NCBI RefSeq assembly: GCF_001522545.3 | Contig: NC_031799.1 | Coordinates: forward strand, 33,589,458-33,653,457 | Length of the DNA stretch: 64,000 bases | Direction of reading: 5' to 3' | Origin: Parus major | Taxonomy: Eukaryota > Chordata > Aves > Passeriformes > Paridae | In this document: one piece after another, positions 35,048-47,214 of the stretch | How positions within the stretch are numbered: the first letter of the stretch is position 1 | How the letters are laid out: every line of letters starts with the position of its first letter | Made by a program: the position numbers and the translations under genes | Notes under the pieces: generated by a model | The model's database searches: none | Seen by the model: only the letters and a program-made list of their open reading frames with translations | Told to the model about the DNA's origin: nothing

Positions 35048-37914
35048 GGATCTGACAGTTCTTCGTACAGATGTTTGTGTTTGCATTGTCTGCCTTATTT
35101 GCCATGCCGTATATACACAGCGTATTCAAAGCAGGAAATATTCTGCTCAGTGCCCTTACTTAAATACTGTGCCTCTCAAACTGAGGTTTGATGCTGGAGT
35201 CTGAAACATGGTTGCATTCTTCTAGGATCTGCCAGTATTTGTTTTAGTTTGTCTGTTTTCTATATCTATAATAGAGCTTGACAAGAAGAAGATAAGAACA
35301 CAACCAAATCCTTGAAGTAAACCAGTATATTTAAAAAGACATTGTTTTCTTTAGAAAAACCCTGAAGTTCTCAAAGTTTCCTAAGGAAACCACTAAGTTG
35401 TGTAAAAGATTAAAAAAATCCTTCTAAGAATGTGTCAGGATGGCTCTTGAGCAGATGCCATCTTTTAAATTTCACATATTCCAAGACAGGATGCTGGAAC
35501 TTTTTCTGACAGATACAGATCTAGCCATATTTTTTTAAAAAAAGTATTTCCTCTGGACTTGGAAACCTAGGCCTTCTGGGAGATAGAGTCATATACAACT
35601 AATAGTGCTTTATTCTGTACCAGGAAAACATATTAATCTTGCATATCTTAATTTAAAAAAGAAATAAAAATAAATTCAGGGACATGACCCCCTTCATTCT
35701 CTCATTTAAGCAAGTAATATTTCAGGAATATTTTAGTAGAAAATGTTTTAATTACTAAAATCTTCAGTATCTTTGATGAAGTTAGTTTGTCTAACAATCA
35801 AAACCCTTTATCTCTTTTTCTTTCAGACAACTTGCCTTTGTTACACATGGGAGTGGGGAGCAGAAATCGTCATAAGGCTTTAAAGTGTAATTTACTGACT
35901 GGTGTGTGATAGGGAAAGTGAAAATTGTGGCACAGCATCAACAGTTATGAGTGAATCTTTAGTATATTTTGGCAAAAGCTGTGTGAATTCCAGCATTAGT
36001 GATGCTGGAAATAGAGATTTCCCAGTGTTGATGTGAAATCATGATAGTATGGAAAATGTACTAGAAGAGTGCACATGACATGTCTGTAAGTCATAACCTA
36101 GGCTCATAACCTCATTTAATAACAGACTGCTGTTAATTAAACATTGCTTTCACCAGGCAGTTAAATCTTAATTACCGCTTTGAACCACTAGATTATTAGG
36201 ATGATTTCATAATATCTCATCTAGAAGCAGGAGTTGAAATGTTGTTGACCTTAATTTTGAGTTAGTCCAACCCACCCTTTAAGCCTTTTCAAGTTCTGCA
36301 AAAATAGCAGACCTGTTTTTAACAACATACCAAGTGATGTTACCCACGTGGCATGTCTTTGCTGGGGATGCAGAAGAAGGAGGTGCTCTCAAGAGTTAAC
36401 ACAGGAGACATGTGCAAGCCTTGCATCTTGGCACATTCAATTCCTGTTGCTACAGGGGCCCCCAAGAGCAGAGGGGATTTGCTTTTACAGCAGAGCAAGC
36501 CCAGGTGAGCCTGTATTGCGACAGTGAGGGCAAAAGCATTTATTCTTTCTGCTGTGCCTGTGGCACTGTAGCACTGACCAGCTGTTGCCTGTGAGATATA
36601 TAAATCCTTAACAACGAGACAGCAATGAGAGAGCAATGAAAAAATAAATATCCATACTACACAATTAATTTATATCTTTTTCAAGCACTTCTAATAGAAG
36701 GCAGAACACAAGGACCACACGTACTCTTTCCCACCCTCTCTTCTTCCTTCCTCCCCACTAAATTTAAATTAAATAGCTACCATGCCAGGAAATGCAGCAA
36801 ACAAAATACTTTACTGTGATAATGCCCCTGCTCCCTAGGGCAACAGACCTTTGGAGAGCTCTTGTTCTTTTTAAATGACCAGAATCAGAAGGGCCAAAGA
36901 GAAACTTCACTTTGATTTCACAGCAATTACTCAAAGCGTTTTCCTTTGCTGCTTTTTAAGCTTTGCTGCCTGCATGTGTGACTGAGGGCACAGAGAAGAA
37001 GGCCTGTTCCTGCAGTCTCAGTATCTCCCATCTCACAGGCTTTCTCCTTCCTTAAAACACAAGACTTCTCCCAACCTTGCCACCTTGATTTGGAATTTCC
37101 TACCTTGACTCCTCCTGCCATTATCTGTGAAGAGAGGGCACATGTGAAAGAAAAACTAAGAGACCTTCTAAGTGTTCCTTCAGCTGGCCAAGGTACAAGG
37201 TGAAATTCCAGGGAAACTGCTTTCAGATGGATTAGATCTAGCATGTGAGGGGTAACTGTTTCTCAACTTGGTAGTTATTTTTTAGCTTATATTTTAGTAA
37301 ATTCAGCATCTTAAACCCTTTTAAGAGTAATTGCTTTTTATGTCTGCCTTTTATGTGTTTGGCAAACACATTCTGCTAGGGTTTTATTTTTGAAATCACA
37401 TTGTTTTTACCTATTAATGTATCAAAATCTGCAGTCAGTATAGAGGACTTTTGCCCTTCTTGACCTTTGAAGGCTGAATTTTTACTAGTAGCCTGAAGAA
37501 TCTTCAGAAAATTCTAAGTCTCCCAGACTTACAGTGCAGCCATATAATTCATGTACTTCAGTTAATTTGGATGAAACTATGAGAACAGAAACTTAATTAC
37601 ATCAACTGAACATCTTTCTAGCATTAAAATAGTCACACATGGAAATTTTTATATGTGGAAAAATCCTCCACAAGGCTACTTTCGCCATCTAAAGATGAAT
37701 GACACAGAGTGGAACAGTCTCTTAAAAAATTGGAAGTATGCTAAAAGCAGAAAACACTGGAAAGTGACAGTCACAGCAGAACAGAATGACAATAAAAATA
37801 CCAGAACACTTCACATAGTTCTGTCTGAGATGCTACAGTCACTAGTTGTGAATTCTGATTACAGCCAGTGGAGGTTAAAAAGCATATCTGAACCAGCTGC
37901 TTGAGGGAGGACAG

Positions 37915-38600
37915 ATGATGAAGAACTTGGTGGCTTTCAAGGGAGCTGTCAACCTACTTGTGCCTGTGAGCCCAGCTGGTCTGCACCCAAGGGTGCAGAG
38001 GATGCTATCCTGTATCCTCAAAAGGCTGTTCCCCTTCAGCTCTGGTGAACCTTAGAGACTGGAAAAGGCCCCAAATGGCCAAGGTAAAAGAAATGTTGTA
38101 CCCAGCTAAAGGAAGGGCATATGGAGCAATCTGAGGAACTACAGCCCGATTGTCTCATTTCCAGTCCCAGGGGAAAGCATCTGTGAAGCAAGAACCCTTA
38201 GGCAAGTACAAGCACACCAGGCAGAAGATGGAGGCTGGCTAAGTGATGCCTGATCTGATTGATGATCATCTGTGACAAAATGGTTTGGTTTGTGGACGAG
38301 GTGAGAGCAGTTGATGATGCTGGCTTGGTTGTACACAAGCAAGACTTGCACAGAAGGAGGGCAGCTTCGAGGTGTCTGCTGTGCCAACATGGAGATTTAC
38401 TGGGGGCTAGGCTTTTGTGACAGTCATTGCCACAAGTAGAAACAGGAGTTTTCAGCCAGAGAAAGCAGGCATCAAGAACTAAACACTGGGACAGGCTACT
38501 TGGAGAGGCTGTACCATCTCTTTCCTTCATGGAGTTCAAACCCCAGTGACACAAAGCCCTGAGCCATGTCTGACCCGCACAGCTAAGCCTGGTTTAGTGC
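37915..38600 (+). mobile_element. Decayed CR1 LINE fragment (sense)
   Basis: Phrases translate in shifting frames to CR1 reverse-transcriptase pieces, for example 'AACTACAGCCCGATTGTCTCATTTCCAGTCCCAGGGGAAAG' (NY-P-V--PGES, around 38138) and 'GGACGAGGTGAGAGCAGTTGATG' (DEG-AVD, around 38295). The end, 'ACACTGGGACAGGCTACTTGGAGAGGCTGTACCATCTC' to 'CACAAAGCCCTGAGCC', matches the CR1 3' region. An internal deletion joins the mid-RT part to the 3' part. It is far more diverged than the copies at 5.6-7.7 kb. Confidence 0.6.
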
Positions 38601-41600
38601 ATTTAGAAGGAAAGAAGGAAGAGTGCAGTTAGAAGGAAAATGAGTCTGCACTTGTAAAAATCTCAGTTTGGACATGAAGAATCTGCACAAGCAAGTCAAT
38701 CTTCTATGTATGTCTCTCAGATGCTATTTGGCTTTTGGCTACTTAAATATTGTTTAGTAGCTGTAATGATGAAGTAACTTCATCAAAGTAGGTGTGATAA
38801 TGAACTGTAGGAAAACAAATCTGTTTTCTGGAATTATTTGTATGTGTGCTCCATCTTGCCTGTATGTCTGGACTTGAATGGTACTTTTAATGGTACTTTT
38901 AAAAACAACTGTAAAAAAGGCTTGATACATGTTTGATTGTGTGGCTTGTCATCTCTTTGGGCAGAAGCTGAACATAAAATAGTTTAGACTGAGAAACCAC
39001 ATTAAAGAGGCCTTTGATGGGAACTTACTATCTGATATATAGTCTAACAATCCCAGGGAAAGTCTTGTCTTAAAAGTTAGTACATCAGAATATATCAGTG
39101 GTGGTATTATTATTTATTTAAATTTATATAAATAATAATTTTTATAAATAATGAAGCCACTATGTGGCCTTATTTATATAATGGCATTGGGGCCATAGTA
39201 GTATGAATGGCTTTTGGCAGAAGGCAATATTTGGTTAATGTTTGCTAAGTGGTACTCTCTTCAACTGCTGGGGATAAAAAGGAAAAATAACTCTACCAAA
39301 ATGATTTCACTTTCTGCTGAGTGCTCTGTGTCATTTGTTGGCAAAGGTAATGGAAGGAAAAATATGAGCAACAAAAAGTGACCATTAAATGGATTTTTAA
39401 CATTAACAGCACTGGCTCAGATTCTCTTTCCTATATTTGGTATTGCCAAAACTGCAGGAAAAGACTATGATACAATTCATATTTCATTCTACTAGCCTAG
39501 GCTAACTTTTAAAAAGAATTGAAAGCACCTAATGTGATACACTGAACAGTTATGTTCAAAATTACATCTATGCCCCTCTACACCTCAGGTTAGAGGCATC
39601 TTTTTCCATCACCATCTTATCTTTGATCTTTTACTTAAACATGTGCATTTGCACATCTTCCATCTGGCTTGGCCCAGATGTTCTGCACAGTCCAGCAACT
39701 GACTAGTTTTTAAGTCTGCACGAGGACACAGGCTGTAGGCACGCTCAGAAGACTTTCCTTCTCTTCCTCTCCCTGTGTGAGAACTGCACAGGCACTCATT
39801 TTTTGAAAAAATGAGAAATACATGTCACTGTCTACACAAGAATTTGATCTCTTCTCTGAAGAAGTCAGCAGGTCTATAATTGTTAGTGGATTAAAGACAA
39901 ACCCTTCTCCATACTATCCACTGCCTTGGCCAGCCCCATGCAGTTGTTAATTCCCTGTGCTGGCTGTTCATGATGTTTATGTAGCTTTGTGCGTCATCTC
40001 AGATAGAAAACCAGGAACATAATGCCAATATCCCTTTGGGAAAACATTTTAAACATAAAACCACAGCCCAGTGTGTACATCTTCACTGATGTTTGCAGAT
40101 CTCTGTGCAGATACTACATGCTGTTTACATTTTGTGACTGCTAAGGAGGAAGTGTCACTGTTCTTGTTGGATACCACATTCTTTTCATCTTTCTCTGAGG
40201 CTGTGGTAAAACCAATCAATATCAGAGGCCCACTGCTGAGCTGGGAGGGTGGCTCAGAGTGATGGTAAGCCTCAAGAACTGACACCTGAAGAATGCCAGG
40301 CAGAGAAGACAGGAAAACACAACAAAGCAATGCAAGTTACAGGAGCCTGGATTCTGCATAGTTGCAGAAAGAAAAGTTTATCAGCCTCAAAAGGCAGATA
40401 AACCTCAGCTGGAGAAACAAATCAACCTTTGCTGCCCTGCCTTTTAGAATCTCTAATTACCATATAGAAGATTCTCTATATATTAAAAAATGGTAAAATA
40501 AAAATGGTAGAATAAAATTTCAGACTTGGTCTTAAATGAAAATCTGCAAAAAAAGGATTAGGTTGTTGGATAAAACACTCTCAAATAACACTTAAGTGTA
40601 TGCCAAGAGGCCCTTGGCATTTTTTCTTACAGAATCGATTCTAATGTTGCAGTTCAGTATGCAAATCCTGGCTTCAGAGCTGCTCAGCCCACATCACCAC
40701 ATTATTTCTGCCATAAGGGAGTCCAGCTGCTGGGCAGGTTTGGGACTCTGCTGTGATCTAATTCCTGTGGCTCTACAGTGTATTTTATGAAGGTTCACAC
40801 AGTACATTTTTTTGTTAGACAGAGAACATCAGCAGAGGGTTGCAAAACACAGTGACTTCTAGGGAAATTGAAATAATCTATAGAAACTTAGAGACAAAAA
40901 ATGTCATAAAAATCAGCTGTGAAAGGCAAAACCGGTGATGAGACAGTGCTTAGCACAAGCCCTAGCTTTTTTCTACATACAGTAGGGAGATGGTAAGAAT
41001 AGACAGAGGATTCAGTGTTAGATGTGAAGTAGTGAAGTGGCCAGGGAAGCCCATGTAAACCTTGAGAACATAATGGTATAGAAAAGAAAAAGGCATTGAT
41101 TTGTTCCCTTTTTCTGGACTCATGGCAGGGGACACACACTGAGTGGACACATACTGGTGGAAAAAAAGAAGGAAAAAAAATCCTCAGTATGGCTTTTTAC
41201 TAGAGTTAAATATTAACTTGTCCAGAGGAAGTAAAAGGCAGCAAAATATCACAGGGTTATTGATTTCAGTGTAACTTTATCCAAATGCCCTACTGCAGCA
41301 AGTGTAATGTAAACAAACGGGAAGACAGACCACTTCCTCCAAAGAAACTACAACAAAAAATCACAGGGCACTGCACTAAAAGACAAGTGAGATGATGAAT
41401 ATATTTTGTTATACTGAGAAAAATAGAAAGAGAAAAGAATGTATAGTAAAATAATCAATAGATTGGAAGCAGAAAAATAGAAAAAAACCCAGAACAGGAA
41501 AGCAGGAAGGCTGACAAAAGGGAGGAATAGAAAAACTATTAAGGGACAATTACTGTATAACAGCAGGATATGGCAGAAAAATCTGTTCCAATGAAGTTTT

Positions 41601-43837
41601 GACATTTTAAAAAGTTGTCCATTCTGTCTGTACCCATCCTGTCCACCACAGCAGTGCTGAAGCATTACAAATGACTTAATACTGTACTTGTGGGAAACAG
41701 CAAGTTTTGACTGGGAGAGCGCTGCACATTTAGGAGGCAGTGAGTGATTCACACCACAGCTCTGCTGGGCAGTGCTGCATGCCAGGCTGGTGGTCAGGCT
41801 GTGCTGAGCCACACCGTGCCACACTCCGTCCTCCTCCACAGCCTTCCTGGAGGAGCCTGTGGGCAGCTCCCACTCAGCCCCACTGCTGGTAAAGGGCACA
41901 AGAAACTCTGTGCAGAACATCTATTTTTTTTTTTGACAGTAGGAATTATGAATAGAATTGTTTTCTCACTAGGAAACCCTGCAACAGCTTGAATGACTGT
42001 CAGGGGTGACTCATTTGCTCCCTCTGTCATAAGCAGGGTCTGTGGAGTCTCTTGCTAAGAAATACCATTTTGAATGACACCTTACAAGATCTGAGTGTTT
42101 TTTCTTATGGGGATGGCAATAGACCTGCACCTCCAAGGCAAAACCAGAAGCTCTAAATGAAAATCACTCTAAGGAACTAAAATCAGCACATAGTTAAAAA
42201 ACTAAAATATAATAAAGCTAAAATCTTTCCACTAACCTCCCCAGAAAAACTAACCTGCAAAGTAGTATGTATGCATTCAGTATAAATGACATCAGGCAGT
42301 GTCAAAAGATTTGGCAATAAATGGAAATAAAATCCTTTTTTTTTTTTTTTAACAGGCACCAAGGGCTCCTCCTCCCTGGAAAGTTAAATTTCCAGCTTAC
42401 CTAAAATGGAACAGCCATTTGGGAAAATCTTTCTGTGTGGAAAATTAATTCAATGTAATAATGCCTTTATACTTTTAGAGTCTAATTCTGAAATAAGCCC
42501 ATCCACACTGACTTCTACTAAACAAAGAAGTCTGAGATAGTGCCACAGATTAGTGCAGATGAGGATGCTCATTTCCATGTGAAAGTTGAAAGAACAGGAA
42601 ACTAAGCATCACACATCAATCATCTTAAACAACTACATATCTCTTGCACAAAGTCATATCCTAGTGTTTTCTCACAAATCATCCATTATCTTGTCTAAAT
42701 CATAACATGAAGTCCTCTGGTACATAAGTACCACATTTTCACTGCTCTTTGAGCCTATAAGTAAAATAAATTGAGTTTTTGGGTTTATTATTACCAGACA
42801 GCTAAGAACGCATTTCTTCATTTGGGAGCACATGCCCTACTTACGACAGCAATTTATGAGATTCTGTAATCCAGATATTTTTGTCATGAGGTGTACAGTC
42901 ACTATAACTAGTATTAGAATAGATTCCAGATACTTCACATGCAGTAAGTGGGGATCAAACCACATTATGTATTTGTACAGCAAGAAAACAATTTTATCCT
43001 CTGAACCTCAGCACAGGGGTGATTTCAAGATGTCACTCCAAGGTTAACAAATTACAAGAGCACAAAACCAGCCTCAGCAAAGACTTGAATCACTGTGAGA
43101 GAGCTTGATCTCAAAATTCCTTCCTATTGCATGTAGGTATGGAAATGCACTGTCATAGCAAAGCAGGACTGAAGGAGAGTTGTGGAGATGGGCAACACTG
43201 CCCTAGCCTTCCTGTGACTTCAGCTCCGCAGATCTAGCCCCCAGCTTTGGGTGAGGTGACTGCTTCCCATCACAGTGGTCTTCTGGGGCTGCACACAAGT
43301 TTGATGGTGGCCAGTCAGGCACAGTGAGCACTGGAGAAACACACAGTGGCCTTGTCCCCAGGGGCAGCCAGAGGGGAGAGCGAACAGGGGACATCCTGTG
43401 CATCCTCCAGCTCGAATGAGACAGGAAGGCCCCAGGCTGGGGAACAACATGCTTTGTGTTTTTTCTGCATTGATGCTGAGTTACTCTTGGTGTGATAGTT
43501 AAGATTGATTTAACGTATCTCCACTCAAAAATGCACATACCTTGTCAGGTATTTAAAAATCTGAGATTTCTAGATATCTTAACAATTAGTTTAAGTGTTA
43601 GAATACTTTTTAGTCAACAGAAATGGAAAAGTTTGAGAGTAGAGACGGGTTACAGCCATCTACTGGTGGCAAGCCTAACCACCAAACATATTTTAATTTG
43701 TATATCACAATGTTATATTTTCTCTGCTAGGCTGCTAATCTTTAACAGTAGCATTGCCGTAAGGATGGCACAGATGTCTATTCTTGTCACCACAAGTAAA
43801 GATATGTTAAAACCCACAGAACACTTCTTAGAGAAGG
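38601..43837. other. Intergenic stretch, no gene supported
   Basis: AT-rich sequence. An AT palindrome-like patch lies near 39106-39165. The longest open frame, a 190-codon minus-strand frame at 41348-41920, has a hydrophobic Phe/Leu/Tyr-rich second half that comes from A-rich + strand sequence, and it shows no family signature. A GC-richer patch at 43.18-43.46 kb is also unassigned. Confidence 0.5.
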
Positions 43838-43878
43838 TGACTGACTGACTGACTGACTGGCTGACTGACTGACTGACT
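43838..43878. repeat. (TGAC)n tetranucleotide microsatellite
   Basis: About ten TGAC units with one variant (TGGC) in the middle. It is a probable length-polymorphic marker. Confidence 0.95.
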
Positions 43879-45540
43879 TCAATAGAGCCAATTAAGATCT
43901 GTCATATTTACTGGAAAATCTTCAAACAAGTCTTTTAGCTAACAGGAACCAGCTGCCCCTATCTTGCTATTCTTTCAGCACTAATATTTTTTCAAATTCC
44001 TCCATTTTATCTTTATCCTAATTCTTCCAGGACCATGTAACATCACATGTGGATATGTCCACTTTTTGTCATGTCAGCCATTTATAAGAATTAAAAATAC
44101 GGCATTTAAAAAATAGAATACTACATTATTTTCACCACATTCTTAAAAAAAAGCAATAAAGTCTTATGCCTTCATTTAGTGTAGACAGACCTGCACAGCA
44201 ATCTGTGTGTTGTGCAAACACATACACAAATTAAAGAACAGGCACAATGCCTCAGCAATAAAGAGGGGTTTCACTGCACTGTACAAAACCATTTTTCAAA
44301 TGCCAGGTCACACTATGGATTAAGAAATCCCCAAAAGAATAAAATAACAAGAAGAGGAAACCTTTCCCCAGTGCCCACTGCACTGTTTTTTATTTCACAT
44401 GCACCATTTGATTTCACATACAGGACAGATGGAAGAGTGCTGTGTGCCTAAGCTTCTCCCATACACTTTCCAGGGAAGAGGACATAAGAATTTGAATGCT
44501 CAAAGCCTGAATAAGACACTTGTAGGTGAATATGCATTCACAGAGCAGACATTCAAGCTTGCATATTAAGGAAGTCCAGCTGATGCAAAATAAAATCTCT
44601 TTTAGTCCCATCCACAGGGATTTACTTGTCTCACCTGTATCTGGATCCTCACTCAAGCAACAGATAAGTATTGAGCAACTCAGAATCAGGTAGTTTTGGG
44701 TATCAGCTGAGTAGCAGGTTGTATTTTTGAGGCCAGGTTGTAGAAGCAGATTGCAGTTAAGGGATCATCCAACAACAAGGCTGAATCTTGCTTTACTATG
44801 CACATCATTTAGTGGCTGTAATTCAAGGTCAAACTGACAGCCCTCAGAGGAAATACAATCCCAAACCAACAAACATGCCAAGCTCTTTTTCCCTAGCTTA
44901 CTTTGAACCAGTGTCTTCTAGTTCAAACGTGTTTTCCTTTCACATTTCTTCATTCATCCATTTGTTAGCCTTGTTCTGGACACAGGAACAAGCTGTCTGG
45001 AACAAACTGGTCTCAGACACCATCTCATCTGTCACCTCATCAGGAGTGCTGAGGCCACCTGAAATGTATTTTTGGCTTCAAAAGTCACAGTAGTTGGCTG
45101 CAGTATGGTGCACAAGAGGACTTGAGGCCAGCCTAGATGCTATGGATAATTTTAGCTCCACTTGCTTTAACTGGTCTTAAGCTTTCCATCTTCCTTATAT
45201 ATTAACAGCCTCAGAGAACACTATGTGGCTTAATTTCATTTTTCACATAGTTGAACATTTGCTTATTTCCAGCTCCCTTTCTCTCCCCATCTGGTAATAA
45301 ATGATGGGAAGTCCTGTTAGCAGTTGCAATACCTTTGGGAAGTTTGATGCCTATAATTTGTGTCATATATATTACCCAGTTGTAATCTGTTATGATGACT
45401 GATGGCTTGTTCAAAGACCTTCTAGGCTGAATATTAACTCTAGCACTGGCAGGAACAGGCTGAATAGAATAAGGATTCATCCCATCTCCTGTGCAGGTAT
45501 ATAAGGTAATCCCAATATTATTTGTAAATAAATAAATAAT
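43879..45540. other. Unassigned intergenic spacer
   Basis: No gene or recognisable repeat was seen. Open frames are short and lack family features. Confidence 0.5.
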
Positions 45541-45606
45541 AAGATAAAAAGTAGGTAAGATAAAAAGGTAAGATAAAAAGATAAGATAAAAAGGTAAGAT
45601 AAGATT
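45541..45606. repeat. AAGATAAAAAGGT minisatellite
   Basis: Units of 10-13 bases of the type AAGATAAAAAGGT are repeated about five times with small variations. It is a simple tandem array without spacers, so not a CRISPR. Confidence 0.9.
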
Positions 45607-45735
45607 TATAAATCCAGAGAAAGAAGGATACCTGCAGATATTTTCTACACAGAATGAGATCAATAACTTGACTAATTCCAGCTGAGTATTTTGTATTCTT
45701 CAAGCTTTGTTCCATTCATAAACTGAAAGAATTAC

Positions 45736-46311
45736 TGTGCTGGTTTGGTTGGGGTACAGTTAATTTTCTTCCCAGAGGCTTGGATGGGGCTCTGTTTTGT
45801 ATTTGTGCTGAACACAGGGTTGATAATACAGAGATGTTTTTGTTATGGCTTACAAACCACCAAAGCCTTTTCTGTATTTTGTACTCCATGCTGGTGAAGA
45901 AGTTGGGGGTGCTTTGGAGGCTGGGAGGAGACACAGCCAGGAGAGGTGACCCCAACTGACCACAGGGATATTCCAAATTATATGGCACTATGCTCAGGAT
46001 ATAAAGTGGGGAAAAGAAGGTGTAAGAGGGATATGTTGGGACTGAAGGCATTTGTCTTCCCAAGTCACTGTTACCTGTGATGGGACCCTGCTCTCCTGGG
46101 GATGGCTGAACACCAGATGCCTGCCCACTGGTAGGGCTGAATTAATTGTTTTGCCTTACCCTCGTGTGTGACTTTTGCTTTCCCTGTTAAACTCTTTTTA
46201 TCTCAACACATGAGTTCTCTAGCTTTTACTCTTCCAATTCTCTTCCCAATCCTGCTGGTGGGGGAATAAGCAAGTGTCTATGTGAAGGTTGGCTGCTGGC
46301 TGGGGTTAATC
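45736..46311 (+). mobile_element. Solo ERVL-type LTR, near full length
   Basis: Starts TGTGCTGGTTTGGTTGGGG and ends near 'GCTGGCTGGGGTTAATCCATAATTA'. It keeps a TATA box (TATAAA at 46000-46005), the 'CTTCCCAAGTCACTGTTACCTGTGATGG' segment and a 'CCTGTTAAACTCTTTTTATCTC' region near the RNA 3' end. It is the best-preserved of the three copies here (others at 9.7 and 55.6 kb, all + strand). No retroviral coding sequence is attached, so it is a recombination-derived solo LTR. The minus-strand frame at 45716-46063 is its shadow. Confidence 0.85.
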
Positions 46312-46444
46312 CATAATTACTCACACAGCAAAAAGAAAAAGACCGAAAAACAAGAGAAAACCGAACTTAACGTGACAAAAATAAGTAATAATATTAAAGA
46401 ATTAAGTAAATTAAAAAAAAAAAAATAAAAATTCTAGAGCTACC

Positions 46445-46718
46445 ATGAAAAAAGATCATGTAGTGGTAGGGAAAGAAGTAATGGCATTAAACTGAAAGAG
46501 GGTAGATACAGTTCAGGTATTAGGAAAAAATGCATCACTATGAGGGTGAAGAGGCACAGAAGCAGGGTGCCCAGAGAAATTGTGGATGCCCCATCCCTGA
46601 AAGTGTTCAAGACCAGGTTGAATCCACTGAGCAACCTTGGTTGAGTGTCCCTGTGGGTAGGAAGTAGATGATCTTTAAGGTCCCTCATAACCCAAACCAT
46701 TCTGTGATTCTATGATAT
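46445..46718 (+). mobile_element. CR1 LINE 3' fragment (sense)
   Basis: Ends with the hallmark CR1 tail: 'CTTTAAGGTCCCTCATAACCCAAACCATTCTGTGATTCTATGAT'. Upstream is 'GTGCCCAGAGAAATTGTGGATGCCCCATCCCTGAAAGTGTTCAAGACCAGGTTGAA'. It is a 5'-truncated copy of about 270 bases inserted shortly after the ERVL-type LTR, with an A-rich patch (46321-46435) between them. Confidence 0.92.
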
Positions 46719-46960
46719 GTGGACATTTGTAAACTAAGCCAAATCTGAGGTAAGCTATTCTGCTTTGTTTTTAGTTTTTCCATGATTTTGCATCATGGAA
46801 TATCATCAGTAGATCAGGACAATTTCTTTATAGTATGAAAACGGTTTTGATAAAGCAGTGGTCAAAAAGAGCTTTATATTGCAAAATGTGATTCACTTCC
46901 CACCAAGTTTTTGAGGCATCTGACTTTTACATAGCACTTTACAAGATTAATCCTAGATCT

Positions 46961-47214
46961 GTGTCTATTGAAATCTATCCCATGCTATTTTTTCCGTTCC
47001 TCTTTGTGGTTTCATTAAAAATGGAACTTATCTCTGTAGCAGTATTTCCTGCTGTACTTCCTGAAGTACAGCAGGAAATACTGCTGTGTCTATTGAAATC
47101 TATCTGTGTCTATTGTAATCTATCCCATGCTATTTTTTCTGTTCCTCTTTGTGGTTTCATTAAAAATGGAACTTATCTCTGTAGCAGTATTTCCTGCTGT
47201 ACTTCCTGAAGTAC
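46961..47214. repeat. 145-bp tandem duplication
   Basis: The segment from GTGTCTATTGAAATCTATCC at 46961 recurs at 47106 with very few differences (for example CCGTTCC versus CTGTTCC), through 'TTTGTGGTTTCATTAAAAATGG' to 'GAAGTACA'. A further partial start, GTGTCTATTG, lies at 47086. The copies differ at their ends: copy 1 completes a perfect palindrome and copy 2 breaks off after its centre. The near identity suggests a fairly recent event. The + frame of 82 codons here simply reads through the duplication. Confidence 0.95.
47038..47085. repeat. Perfect inverted repeat, 23-bp arms, 2-base centre
   Basis: Arm 47038-47060 (AGCAGTATTTCC...) is the exact reverse complement of 47063-47085, with CT between. 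It could extrude as a cruciform, or fold as a hairpin if transcribed; the 2-base loop is too small for a typical microRNA precursor. The second copy of the duplication keeps only the central eight pairs. Confidence 0.97.

Larger units (their letters stand above)
30691..37914. other. Intergenic DNA downstream of GCNT1
   Basis: No supported gene was found. It contains a 15-bp direct duplication near 31794-31823, an imperfect tandem duplication at 32.5-32.7 kb, a possible decayed LTR at 34.5-34.85 kb and a C/T tract near 35.0 kb. Otherwise it is AT-rich single-copy-looking sequence. Confidence 0.5.

Noticed and set aside
45541..45606. CRISPR-like array
   Set aside because: The units are contiguous and degenerate, without unique spacers, and the DNA is vertebrate.
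47038..47085. MicroRNA precursor
   Set aside because: The perfect 23-bp stem has only a 2-base loop, unlike a pre-miRNA, and it arises within a tandem duplication.
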